Below are positions 5,589 to 11,934 of a stretch of 19,606 nt of DNA, piece by piece (the stretch's first letter is position 1; each line of letters starts with the position of its first letter). The position numbers and the translations under genes were made by a program. Under the pieces are notes generated by a model that ran no database searches, was not told where the DNA came from, and saw only the letters and a list, made by a program, of their open reading frames with translations. The stretch is from CAZTZL01 sp964617625 (GTDB taxonomy: Bacteria; Zhuqueibacterota; QNDG01; DSAB01), in NCBI GenBank assembly GCA_964617625.1, contig CAZTZL010000052.1, positions 1-19,606 on the forward strand, in the 5' to 3' direction.

Positions 5589-7658
5589 ATGATAAAAATG
5601 CATCGAAAAATTGCTGTCACTATGATCGCTCTAAACATTGTGACAGGTTATGCATCCTCACAGATTTCCGGGACCAAATCTGTTGGAACCGGAGGGGAAT
5701 ACGAAACACTATCAGCAGCTATTGCTGACGTAATGGCAAACGGCATCAATGGCCAAACGGTTCTGGAACTCAAGGATGGGTACGATCAGGACGAATACGT
5801 TCTCATCGGCCATTATCCTGGAAATGATCTGTATCATCTGACGATTCGTCCCGAAGAAGGAGCCAGTCAAGCGTTGATCAGAAGGACTTTACCGCTGACT
5901 GTCAAAATGGACAGTGCCCGGCATGTGATTATTGACGGCCGGGCCGGAGGAAACGGAAGCCAGAATGTGTTGAATCTCATCAGCGAATTCGAAGGAAACG
6001 GCACAGCATTGTGGATATCGAATGGGTGCCGGGGAAATGTGATCCGTAACTGCAACATATCATTTAATTGTACACGCGGCGTTGCTATTTATGATTCTGA
6101 TTCAACCACAGTGACAGAATGCGACATTTCAACTTATTCCAATGGCCCCACAAACAATGGGGGAACCTATGGTATTTATGCAAGATCATGCACAAATTCA
6201 ATTATCAGCAATAACTGGATTCACCAGTTGCATGTCAATCATGATAATTTTTTACTTTATGGTATTGCTTTCGAGAATATTCCAGCCGATGGATCCACGG
6301 AGCGGCTCTTTAACAATTTCATCTGTATCAATACCGACCGATCAGACAGCACATCCCAATTAATTGGGATTTCTATCTGGTCAGGACATCAGGCGCAAAA
6401 TCCGATCGATATCCTGTTTAACACCGTTTACATAGGCGGAACGAACACTTCCGGAACGAACAGCTACGGTATCTATAACTACTCTGCAGAAAGGATGGTC
6501 AATATACGGAATAACATCGTGATCAACGAACGTACCAATTCTTCCGGAAGCGGATCGCATTATGCGTTTTGCAAGCATGAAGAATATGGATCATGGACAT
6601 CTGATTACAATTTACTGATGGTCAACGGGAATGGCGGGTTGATCGGGTATTACGCGGGCATAGATTGCGAGACCCTTCTGGATTGGCAAAACACCACAAG
6701 TTGCGACAGCCATTCTGTGTCCAAACCGGTCGTTTTTACCGATCCGGGAAACGGGGATTTGCACCTGACAGAAGTCTCGATGGACGATCCGGATCTGAAA
6801 TGCCTGCCGGTTGCAGGCATCACGACTGACATTGACGGCGATTTAAGGAACAGCACAAATCCCTTCAAGGGCGCGGATGAACTGGTTATTCCTCAAACAC
6901 CTTATCTGGGCGCTGCCTTTCAGCTGCCGTGCCGGATCGAATTGGAAGATTATGACATGGGCGGCATGAATGTGGCGTATTGGGATTCGGATGCCGGCAA
7001 CACCGGTGGACAGTACCGGGACGATGATGTGGACATTGAAACTTCTTTTGATACAGACGGCGGCTATGATCTCTGTTATACAGAAGACAATGAATGGCTG
7101 GAATACACGGTCAATGGAACAGGCGAGGCCATGGATGTTGAGGTTCGTGCCGCCACCATCCATTCGGACCGGAAATGCCGTCTGGTATTGGACGGGGATA
7201 CGCTTTGTACCGTGGATCTTCCAAATACAGGCGGCTGGCAGACCTGGGAAACAGCCACAGTTAAAAATATCATGATCCCTGAAGGAACCAATCAAATCCT
7301 TCGATTTGAAATTATCAAGGGATGGGTGAACCTTAACTGGATCGAATTCACGCCAAGCAGCGGGACAGGGCTTTCAGAAGATACAGCCATGCCTCTTCGG
7401 TTTGCTCTGGGTCAGGCGTATCCGAATCCATTCAATCCGGAGACGACGATCCGGTTTGATGTGAAGGAACCGTGTCAGGTTGTGCTGAAAGTCTACAATC
7501 TCATGGGACAGAAAGTCATCGATCTGGTGAATAAGGACTATCAGCCCGGTGTGTATGAAGTCAAGTTCAATGCAGCAGGATTTCCATCAGATATCTACTT
7601 CTACAGAATTCAAATGGGAAGTTATCACGCAGTGAAGAAGATGGTGGTATTGAAATAA
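5589..7658 (+). CDS. T9SS-secreted right-handed beta-helix protein with CBM6 domain
   Basis: 689 residues. The N-terminal signal peptide (residues 1-25; hydrophobic core IAVTMIALNIVTGYASS) is followed by a parallel beta-helix region (about 35-400) with repeated Asn/Gly turns such as GCRGNVIRNCNISFNC, GIYARSCTNSIISNNWI and GIYNYSAERMVNIRNNIVI, as in pectate-lyase-like and polysaccharide-binding proteins. Residues of about 449-592 are CBM6-like (RIELEDYDMGGMNVAYWDSD, DNEWLEYTVN, GWVNLNWIEF). Residues of about 610-689 are the T9SS sorting domain (AYPNPFNPETTIRF). The probable role is binding or cleavage of an extracellular polysaccharide; no catalytic triad is assignable by eye. The start has AAGGAGG 6 nt upstream. 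It interrupts a cofactor-assembly gene cluster, and its 3' end repeats that of the gene at 3021. Confidence 0.88.
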   Translation: MIKMHRKIAVTMIALNIVTGYASSQISGTKSVGTGGEYETLSAAIADVMANGINGQTVLELKDGYDQDEYVLIGHYPGNDLYHLTIRPEEGASQALIRRTLPLTVKMDSARHVIIDGRAGGNGSQNVLNLISEFEGNGTALWISNGCRGNVIRNCNISFNCTRGVAIYDSDSTTVTECDISTYSNGPTNNGGTYGIYARSCTNSIISNNWIHQLHVNHDNFLLYGIAFENIPADGSTERLFNNFICINTDRSDSTSQLIGISIWSGHQAQNPIDILFNTVYIGGTNTSGTNSYGIYNYSAERMVNIRNNIVINERTNSSGSGSHYAFCKHEEYGSWTSDYNLLMVNGNGGLIGYYAGIDCETLLDWQNTTSCDSHSVSKPVVFTDPGNGDLHLTEVSMDDPDLKCLPVAGITTDIDGDLRNSTNPFKGADELVIPQTPYLGAAFQLPCRIELEDYDMGGMNVAYWDSDAGNTGGQYRDDDVDIETSFDTDGGYDLCYTEDNEWLEYTVNGTGEAMDVEVRAATIHSDRKCRLVLDGDTLCTVDLPNTGGWQTWETATVKNIMIPEGTNQILRFEIIKGWVNLNWIEFTPSSGTGLSEDTAMPLRFALGQAYPNPFNPETTIRFDVKEPCQVVLKVYNLMGQKVIDLVNKDYQPGVYEVKFNAAGFPSDIYFYRIQMGSYHAVKKMVVLK

Positions 7659-7765
7659 ATTAGAATAGATACTTTTTTACTTTTTAAATACATAAGAAAG
7701 GAGGCAAATTATGCCACGAGGAGACGGAACCGGACCCGCAGGAATGGGTTCGATGACAGGAAGAG
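7420..7765 (+). repeat. Direct repeat, copy 2: sorting domain + spacer + DUF5320 5' end
   Basis: Counterpart of 4981-5344. It spans the last 239 bases of the beta-helix gene, the 52-bp spacer with the common TTTTTAA.TACATAA-type sequence and AAAGGAGG, and the first 55 bases of the intact DUF5320 gene. The high similarity of non-coding spacer as well as coding ends argues for a DNA-level duplication rather than convergent domain use. Confidence 0.85.
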
Positions 7766-8076
7766 CGGCTGGCTATTGCGCCGGCTACAACATGCCCGGA
7801 TTTATGAATCCGGCAGGCGGACGAATGGGAATGGGGTTCGGACGCGGATTTGGGCGCGGCATGGGACGCGGAAGAGGATGGCGATTCTGGGGAAACCCGG
7901 GACCGATGTCCTATGGAGCAGTCCCTTTTGGTCCGCTTCCCTACGGAACGAATTATTCTCCGGAACAGGAAGCCGAATCATTAAAAACCCAGGCCAAGTT
8001 TCTGCAGGACGAAATTGAAGCGATTCAAAGACGTCTTTCGGAACTGGAAGTTGAAACAAAGAAATCGCCCAAATAG
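7711..8076 (+). CDS. DUF5320 family Gly/Arg-rich small protein
   Basis: 121 residues. The opening MPRGDGTGPAGMGSMTGRAAGYCAGY is the DUF5320 signature. A low-complexity Gly/Met/Arg stretch follows (about residues 31-56, GRGFGRGMGRGRG), then a short Pro/Tyr-rich segment, and a predicted coiled coil at about 87-117 (EQEAESLKTQAKFLQDEIEA). It probably self-associates or docks through the coiled coil. The family is known mainly by its constant association with NifX-type and MinD-ferredoxin genes in anaerobes; its function is not established. AAAGGAGG 6 nt upstream fixes the start. Related heads occur in the truncated copy at 5269, and in the genes at 8519 and 9819. Confidence 0.9.
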   Translation: MPRGDGTGPAGMGSMTGRAAGYCAGYNMPGFMNPAGGRMGMGFGRGFGRGMGRGRGWRFWGNPGPMSYGAVPFGPLPYGTNYSPEQEAESLKTQAKFLQDEIEAIQRRLSELEVETKKSPK

Positions 8077-8086
8077 GATGATTCAC

Positions 8087-8118
8087 TGGCCCTGGGGTGA
8101 TCGATCGTCTCAGGGCCA
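8087..8118 (+). other. Intercistronic hairpin between DUF5320 and FmdB genes
   Basis: TGGCCCTG (8087-8094) pairs perfectly with CAGGGCCA (8111-8118), and wobble pairs extend the stem inward to a loop at about 8101-8104. It is not followed by a T-run, so it is more likely an mRNA-processing, stability or attenuation element than a complete intrinsic terminator. The FmdB ribosome binding site begins about 11 nt later. Confidence 0.55.
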
Positions 8119-8143
8119 AAATTAAATTAAGGAGTACAGGGAA

Positions 8144-8386
8144 ATGCCAAATTATGAATACGAATGCGTTTCCTGCGGACATCGTTTCGAACGGTCCCAG
8201 GGAATGAATGATCCACCGCTTAAGAAATGTCCTGAATGCGGTGAAAAAGTGCGCCGTCTGATCTCCGGCGGTGGAGGCGTAATTTTTAAAGGATCTGGAT
8301 TTCATGCGACCGATTATCCGAAATCAGGAACCTGTTGCAGTTCCGGTCAGCAATGCGACCAGCCGAAACGATGCTGCGGAGAATAG
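8144..8386 (+). CDS. FmdB-type zinc-ribbon protein
   Basis: 80 residues. MPNYEYECVSCGHRFERSQ followed by LKKCPECGEKVRRLIS is the FmdB/CxxC regulatory domain (residues 1-42), with Cys 8/11 and 29/32 binding one zinc. After a Gly-rich hinge (GGGGVIFKGSGFHATDY), the C-terminus is cysteine-rich (CCSSGQQCDQPKRCCGE), a second possible metal site beyond the core domain. FmdB was first noted next to formamidase genes and is called a putative regulator; here it sits among metal-cofactor genes, so metal sensing or delivery is possible. AAGGAG (8129-8134) lies 9 nt before the ATG. Confidence 0.9.
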   Translation: MPNYEYECVSCGHRFERSQGMNDPPLKKCPECGEKVRRLISGGGGVIFKGSGFHATDYPKSGTCCSSGQQCDQPKRCCGE

Positions 8387-8435
8387 GAATATTCATCCAA
8401 GTATCTGAAAAAAGGGAAATACCGTAACCGTGTAA

Positions 8436-8476
8436 AAACCTGCCGATGATAAATAGTCTGATTCGCCAGCAGGTTT
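8436..8476 (+). other. Hairpin between FmdB and ferredoxin genes
   Basis: AAACCTGC (8436-8443) pairs with GCAGGTTT (8469-8476) around a 25-nt loop. The stem ends in three A-T pairs and is followed by GTCTG, not a T-run. It sits in the 132-bp gap before the ferredoxin gene. It could modulate the downstream message; a full terminator is unlikely because the following genes show no clear own promoter. Confidence 0.4.
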
Positions 8477-8518
8477 GTCTGAAATAATTCATTTTAAAAG
8501 ACGTTAAAAGGAGTTTGT

Positions 8519-9004
8519 ATGTCCGGAAGACGGGGACAGGGTTTTGGCAGAAGAAGAGGCGCGGGGAGCGGAAAAGGTCAAAACGTGACAATGGTCAGGG
8601 ACATTTTTGGATGGATCAAGTCGCAGATCCAATATAAAAATAGTCCTGATCGAACAGTTGCTTATCGACCACCGACTGAAAGTCTCGGTCAAGTGGATGA
8701 ACTGAGCAGCTTGAGACATCAGGCGGAGTCAATCCAGTCTCAACTCAACAAGATAAACGCCCGCATCCATCAAATTGATAAAGCACCAAGCTCCCTGTCT
8801 GCACACGTTACTGATACAGTATGTACAGGTTGCGGAAGATGCGTTTCGATTTGTCCCCAACGGGCTATCGCCATGACAAATAACATCGCACGGATCGATC
8901 GGGATAAATGTACAGGATGTGGTATTTGTGTTTCTGAATGCCCGTTTGGCGCCATTGATCTGATTGAATTAAATACAGAATATGGATCCGATTTTAATCA
9001 ATAA
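8519..9004 (+). CDS. Gly/Arg-headed two-cluster [4Fe-4S] ferredoxin
   Basis: 161 residues. The N-terminus (MSGRRGQGFGRRRGAGSGKG) is Gly/Arg-rich like the DUF5320 neighbours. Residues of about 58-88 form a predicted coiled coil (LSSLRHQAESIQSQLNKINA), again as in DUF5320. The C-terminal ferredoxin domain has CTGCGRCVSICP (Cys 102/105/108/112) and CTGCGICVSECP (Cys 131/134/137/141). It thus looks like a DUF5320-type module fused to a ferredoxin, and probably passes electrons to the COG1433 or ATPase proteins of this cluster. AAAGGAG (8507-8513) precedes the ATG by 5 nt. Confidence 0.9.
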   Translation: MSGRRGQGFGRRRGAGSGKGQNVTMVRDIFGWIKSQIQYKNSPDRTVAYRPPTESLGQVDELSSLRHQAESIQSQLNKINARIHQIDKAPSSLSAHVTDTVCTGCGRCVSICPQRAIAMTNNIARIDRDKCTGCGICVSECPFGAIDLIELNTEYGSDFNQ

Positions 9005-9034
9005 TAAAGATAAACCAATGAACAGGAGTATAAA

Positions 9035-9430
9035 ATGAAAGTTGCCATTTCTACCGATGGTAAATACGTGTCCGCCCATTTCGGGCGATGTCCAACTTTT
9101 ACAATTATAGAAATTCAGGACGACAAAGTCATACAAAATGAAGAAATTCAAAATCCCGGCCATCATCCCGGATACCTCCCGCAATTCTTCCACGAGATGG
9201 GTGTCGAATGCATCATTGCAGGCGGCATGGGTGGAAGAGCCGCCGGATTGTTCGACCAATACAACATTCATCCCATTATGGGTATCACGGGAAAAATCGA
9301 AGATGTTATTACTCGCTTGTTGAAAGGAACTTTAGCTGGAGGAGAATCACTTTGCAAGCCCGGACTTGGGAAAGGATACGGTCTGGATAAAACCGAATGC
9401 GATCACGAAGAAAATAATAAGGAATCATAA
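9035..9430 (+). CDS. NifX/COG1433-type Mo-Fe-S cofactor-binding protein (first copy)
   Basis: 131 residues. MKVAISTDGKYVSAHFGRCPTF begins a dinitrogenase iron-molybdenum cofactor (NifX/NifB C-terminal, COG1433) domain, an RNase-H-like fold of about 100 residues; IIAGGMGGRAAGLFDQYNI and GITGKIEDVI are further family motifs. An extra C-terminal tail of about 25 residues (SLCKPGLGKGYGLDKTECDH) carries two Cys and one His and could add metal ligands. The family includes the ORP protein, which binds a Mo-Cu-S cluster. There is no nitrogenase in the window, so nitrogen fixation is not implied. AGGAG 6 nt upstream of the ATG. The next gene is a paralogue. Confidence 0.92.
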   Translation: MKVAISTDGKYVSAHFGRCPTFTIIEIQDDKVIQNEEIQNPGHHPGYLPQFFHEMGVECIIAGGMGGRAAGLFDQYNIHPIMGITGKIEDVITRLLKGTLAGGESLCKPGLGKGYGLDKTECDHEENNKES

Positions 9431-9442
9431 AGGAGGAAAATC

Positions 9443-9817
9443 ATGAAAATATGCGTCACCTCTCAGGGCAATACGCTTCAGTCCCAGGTGGATCCGCGAT
9501 TCGGCCGATGCGCTTATTTCATTCTTATAGAAACGGACACGATGGAATTTGAAGCTATAGAAAACACAAAGGCTCAGGTTATGGGTGGAGCCGGCGTGCA
9601 GTCGGGACAATTGATGGCCGAAAAAGATATAAAAGCGGTACTCACCGGTAATGTCGGCCCCAATGCTTATCAAACTTTGAATGCCGGCAGTATTGAAATC
9701 ATTACCGGAGTTACAGGAACAATCCAGGAGGCTGTTGAAAAATATAAAAAAGGGGATTTTAAACCCATTGGTGGAGCAAATGTAGAATCCCATTTTGGAA
9801 TGAAAGGAGGAAACTGA
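9443..9817 (+). CDS. NifX/COG1433-type Mo-Fe-S cofactor-binding protein (second copy)
   Basis: 124 residues. The opening MKICVTSQGNTLQSQVDPRFGRCAYF is the longer N-terminal variant of the COG1433 family. VLTGNVGPNAYQTLNAGSIEI and GVTGTIQEAVEKYKKGDF complete the fold; the C-terminal VESHFGMKGGN is short and lacks the Cys/His tail of the first copy. The pair may form a heterodimer or serve as carrier and acceptor. An AGGAGG (9430-9435) overlapping the previous stop, and a spacing of 12 nt between the genes, indicate one operon. Its own 3' end contains the ribosome binding site of the next gene. Confidence 0.92.
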   Translation: MKICVTSQGNTLQSQVDPRFGRCAYFILIETDTMEFEAIENTKAQVMGGAGVQSGQLMAEKDIKAVLTGNVGPNAYQTLNAGSIEIITGVTGTIQEAVEKYKKGDFKPIGGANVESHFGMKGGN

Positions 9818-9818
9818 T

Positions 9819-10148
9819 ATGCCAGGAGGAAATGGTACAGGTCCTGCCGGACAAGGACCTGGAACAGGTAGAGGATCAGGGATGGGAAGAGGNNNNNNNN
9901 NNNNNNNNNNNNNNNNNNNNNNNNNNNNNNNNNNNNNNNNNNNNNNNNNNNNNNNNNNNNNNNNNNNNNNNNNNNNNNNNNNNNNNNNNNNNGGAAGAGG
10001 TGGAATGGGCGGCAATCGACCCGGCGCAGGCCCGTCAGGAAATTGCGTGTGCCCTAATTGCGGCGCAAAGGCTCCCCATCAGGCAGGTAATCCCTGTTAC
10101 AATATGGTCTGTCCCCAATGCGGATCAAAAATGACAAGAGGACAATGA
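9819..10148 (+). CDS. Gly/Arg-rich protein with C-terminal zinc ribbon (interrupted by assembly gap)
   Basis: Starts MPGGNGTGPAGQGPGTGRGSG, a DUF5320-like head. After the gap it continues GRGGMGGNRPGAGPSGN and ends in a zinc-ribbon-like domain with CVCPNCGAKAPHQAGNPCYNMVC (listed only in part) and CPQCGSKM; the Cys pairs are about residues 79-101. Such head-plus-ribbon proteins accompany NifX-type genes. True length is unknown because 100 N stand for an unsized gap; the frame happens to stay open across 100 N. AAAGGAGG (9803-9810) lies 8 nt before the ATG, and the stop overlaps the DUF59 start by ATGA. Function unknown; metal binding likely. Confidence 0.75.
   Translation: MPGGNGTGPAGQGPGTGRGSGMGRXXXXXXXXXXXXXXXXXXXXXXXXXXXXXXXXXXGRGGMGGNRPGAGPSGNCVCPNCGAKAPHQAGNPCYNMVCPQCGSKMTRGQ
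9893..9992. other. Assembly gap (100 N)
   Basis: Exactly 100 N, the conventional filler for a gap of unknown size. The sequence on both sides is GGAAGAGG-rich Gly/Arg coding DNA, a low-complexity repeat that short-read assembly often cannot cross. Real length and reading frame are undetermined. Confidence 0.95.
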
Positions 10149-10465
10149 CCAGGACGATGAAAACTATTACGGAAAAAGAAATTCGCGATGTCATTGATCA
10201 AATCAAACATGCGGCAATCGATTCCAGCCTGGTCGACCTTGGAATCGTGAAAGATGTGATAACTGACGGGAAGAAAGTAACCGTTACGCTGGCATTTCCC
10301 TTTGATAATATTCCTATAAAGGAGTATCTTATCATGAGTGTCAAAACACCGTTGGAAAAACTCGATATCGAAGTTGAGGTAAAAACAACCGTCATGAACG
10401 AAAAAGAAAGCCAACGGTTTTTGGAAATGGAAACTAAGCATTGGAAAGGAAATAAAAACAAATGA
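10145..10465 (+). CDS. DUF59/MIP18-type iron-sulfur assembly protein
   Basis: About 106 residues. TEKEIRDVIDQIKHAAIDSS and LVDLGIVKDVITDGKKVTVTL match the DUF59 (MIP18/SufT-like) fold; unlike many members there is no conserved Cys in the expected hypervariable site (the segment reads FPFDNIPIKEYL). DUF59 is fused to the N-terminus of Mrp in many bacteria; here it is a separate gene that overlaps the preceding gene and the mrp gene by ATGA on each side, so the three are probably translated together. I chose the ATG at the ATGA overlap; a start at 10157 is an alternative. It likely helps load or deliver a cluster with the Mrp ATPase. Confidence 0.88.
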   Translation: MTRTMKTITEKEIRDVIDQIKHAAIDSSLVDLGIVKDVITDGKKVTVTLAFPFDNIPIKEYLIMSVKTPLEKLDIEVEVKTTVMNEKESQRFLEMETKHWKGNKNK

Positions 10466-11286
10466 GCATGGACCCAGATAAAGCCAAACAACTGCAGGAA
10501 CAGAACCAGCGTATTGAAGCCAACCTTAAAAAAATAAAACACCGCATTGTGGTTTTCAGCGGCAAAGGCGGAGTGGGAAAAACCACGGTAGCCGTGAACC
10601 TTGCGTACGCTCTCGTTCAGAAAAAATTTCGGACCGGACTTCTTGATGCCGACATCACCGGCCCCAATGTCCCGAAAATGATTGGACTGGAAGGCATGCC
10701 TTACGTTGATCCGGAAAATCACAGCATCATGCCTCAGGAGAAAAAAGGCTTGCAGGTCATCTCCATGGCGCCGATGCTTCAGGGAGACCAGCCTGTTATC
10801 TGGCGGGGGCCGCTGCGTTCCGGTGCGATTACCCAATTTTTATCAGACGTGGCCTGGGGCGAACTGGATTTTCTGCTGGCGGATCTCCCTCCCGGAACGG
10901 GAGATGAAGTTTTAACAACGGCACAGCGCATGCTGCCGCAGATGGCAATTGTTGTCACCACTCCCCAGGAAGTTTCTCTGATGGACTGCCGCAGAGCCGT
11001 GAACATGGGAAAGCAGTTGAATATCAAATACATCGGTGTGGTTGAAAACATGTCAGGGCTGATCTGTCCGCATTGCAGCAAAAAAATCGATCTCTTTGAT
11101 ATTGGAGGCGGAGAAAAAATGGCGGAAGAAATGGGTGTCCCGTTTTTGGGCAGTATTCCTATCGAAATTGAAATCCGTAAAGGAAGCGACGCAGGAACAC
11201 CGGCGGTACTTTCCGATCAAAAGAGCCCGATAGCTCAATCATTTATGGCCATTGCGGACAATACAACCAAGCTTATTTCTATCTAA
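10462..11286 (+). CDS. mrp: Mrp/NBP35-type Fe-S carrier ATPase
   Basis: 274 residues. After a 27-residue charged N-terminus, the deviant Walker A SGKGGVGKTT (33-42), LLDADITGPNVPKMIG (60-75) and LADLPPGTGDE (139-149) define the Mrp/ApbC/NBP35 family. Cys 202 and Cys 205 in the CPHC motif bridge a [4Fe-4S] cluster at the dimer interface in family members. It binds and transfers Fe-S clusters in an ATP-dependent way. The N-terminal four-Cys ferredoxin motif of eukaryotic Nbp35 is absent. A 4-nt overlap with the DUF59 gene recreates the domain pairing found as a fusion elsewhere. In ORP-type clusters an Mrp protein is a known component. Confidence 0.93.
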   Translation: MSMDPDKAKQLQEQNQRIEANLKKIKHRIVVFSGKGGVGKTTVAVNLAYALVQKKFRTGLLDADITGPNVPKMIGLEGMPYVDPENHSIMPQEKKGLQVISMAPMLQGDQPVIWRGPLRSGAITQFLSDVAWGELDFLLADLPPGTGDEVLTTAQRMLPQMAIVVTTPQEVSLMDCRRAVNMGKQLNIKYIGVVENMSGLICPHCSKKIDLFDIGGGEKMAEEMGVPFLGSIPIEIEIRKGSDAGTPAVLSDQKSPIAQSFMAIADNTTKLISI

Positions 11287-11319
11287 TTCGGTCCGGATTT
11301 TGGAAAAAGGATAAATTGT

Positions 11320-11916
11320 ATGCAGCAAAAAACAGAAATATCCCCGGCTTGCGATTCATGTAAAAATAAAAAATGCAGAGACGGCAAAGACTGTTTCGGA
11401 ATCGCCGATCAAATTTTCAAGGAATACGAAGGAGACAATCTGAATCTGGCCCGCGCCGCTTCACGGATCGAAGGCCTGCATTACATGAAAAAAACCCGCC
11501 TGGAAGAAATCATCCTTTTCTCCAGGGAGATGAAATATCAAAAGCTGGGAATCGCATTTTGTATCGGTCTTTCTCAGGAAGCTGAAGTTTTCGCAGAATA
11601 TCTCAAAACAGAATTTCAGGTGGTTTCGGTCTGCTGTAAAGTATGCGGTATCGAAAAAAGTTCGCTGCATCTTCAGAAAATCGAACCCGGCGTTCCCGAG
11701 ACCATGTGCAATCCCATCGGGCAGGCAGCTCTTCTCAACAAGGCAGAAACGGATTTAAATATCATCTGCGGGCTCTGCATCGGCCACGATATTCAGTTTA
11801 CAAATTACTCGAAAGCGCCGGTTACCACATTCATTGTGAAGGATCGGATGCTCGCTCACAACACGGCCGCTTCTTTGTACAATCCGTATCTCCGTAAACG
11901 AATCGGATTGATATAA
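11320..11916 (+). CDS. DUF1847 metal-binding protein
   Basis: 198 residues. The cysteine-rich head (CDSCKNKKCRDGKDCFG, residues 10-26) and later motifs SVCCKVCGIEKS, ETMCNPIGQAALLN, IICGLCIGHD and FIVKDRMLAHNTAASLY identify the DUF1847 family. The many Cys (about a dozen) suggest one or more metal or Fe-S sites, none of them characterised. The family is common in strict anaerobes next to radical SAM, NifX and ferredoxin genes. AAGGA about 10 nt upstream of the ATG. It ends 18 bp before the ABC ATPase gene, so it may be the last gene of the cofactor block or co-transcribed with the transporter. Confidence 0.88.
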   Translation: MQQKTEISPACDSCKNKKCRDGKDCFGIADQIFKEYEGDNLNLARAASRIEGLHYMKKTRLEEIILFSREMKYQKLGIAFCIGLSQEAEVFAEYLKTEFQVVSVCCKVCGIEKSSLHLQKIEPGVPETMCNPIGQAALLNKAETDLNIICGLCIGHDIQFTNYSKAPVTTFIVKDRMLAHNTAASLYNPYLRKRIGLI

Positions 11917-11934
11917 TATGGGAGCAATACTACA

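Noticed and set aside
2931..7710. Insertion sequence or integron carrying the T9SS genes
   Set aside because: No transposase, integrase, terminal inverted repeats or target-site duplication could be found; only the direct repeat of the sorting-domain region is visible.
9832..10134. Alternative frame through the assembly gap
   Set aside because: It destroys the zinc-ribbon cysteine pattern that is plain in the other frame and has no recognisable content.
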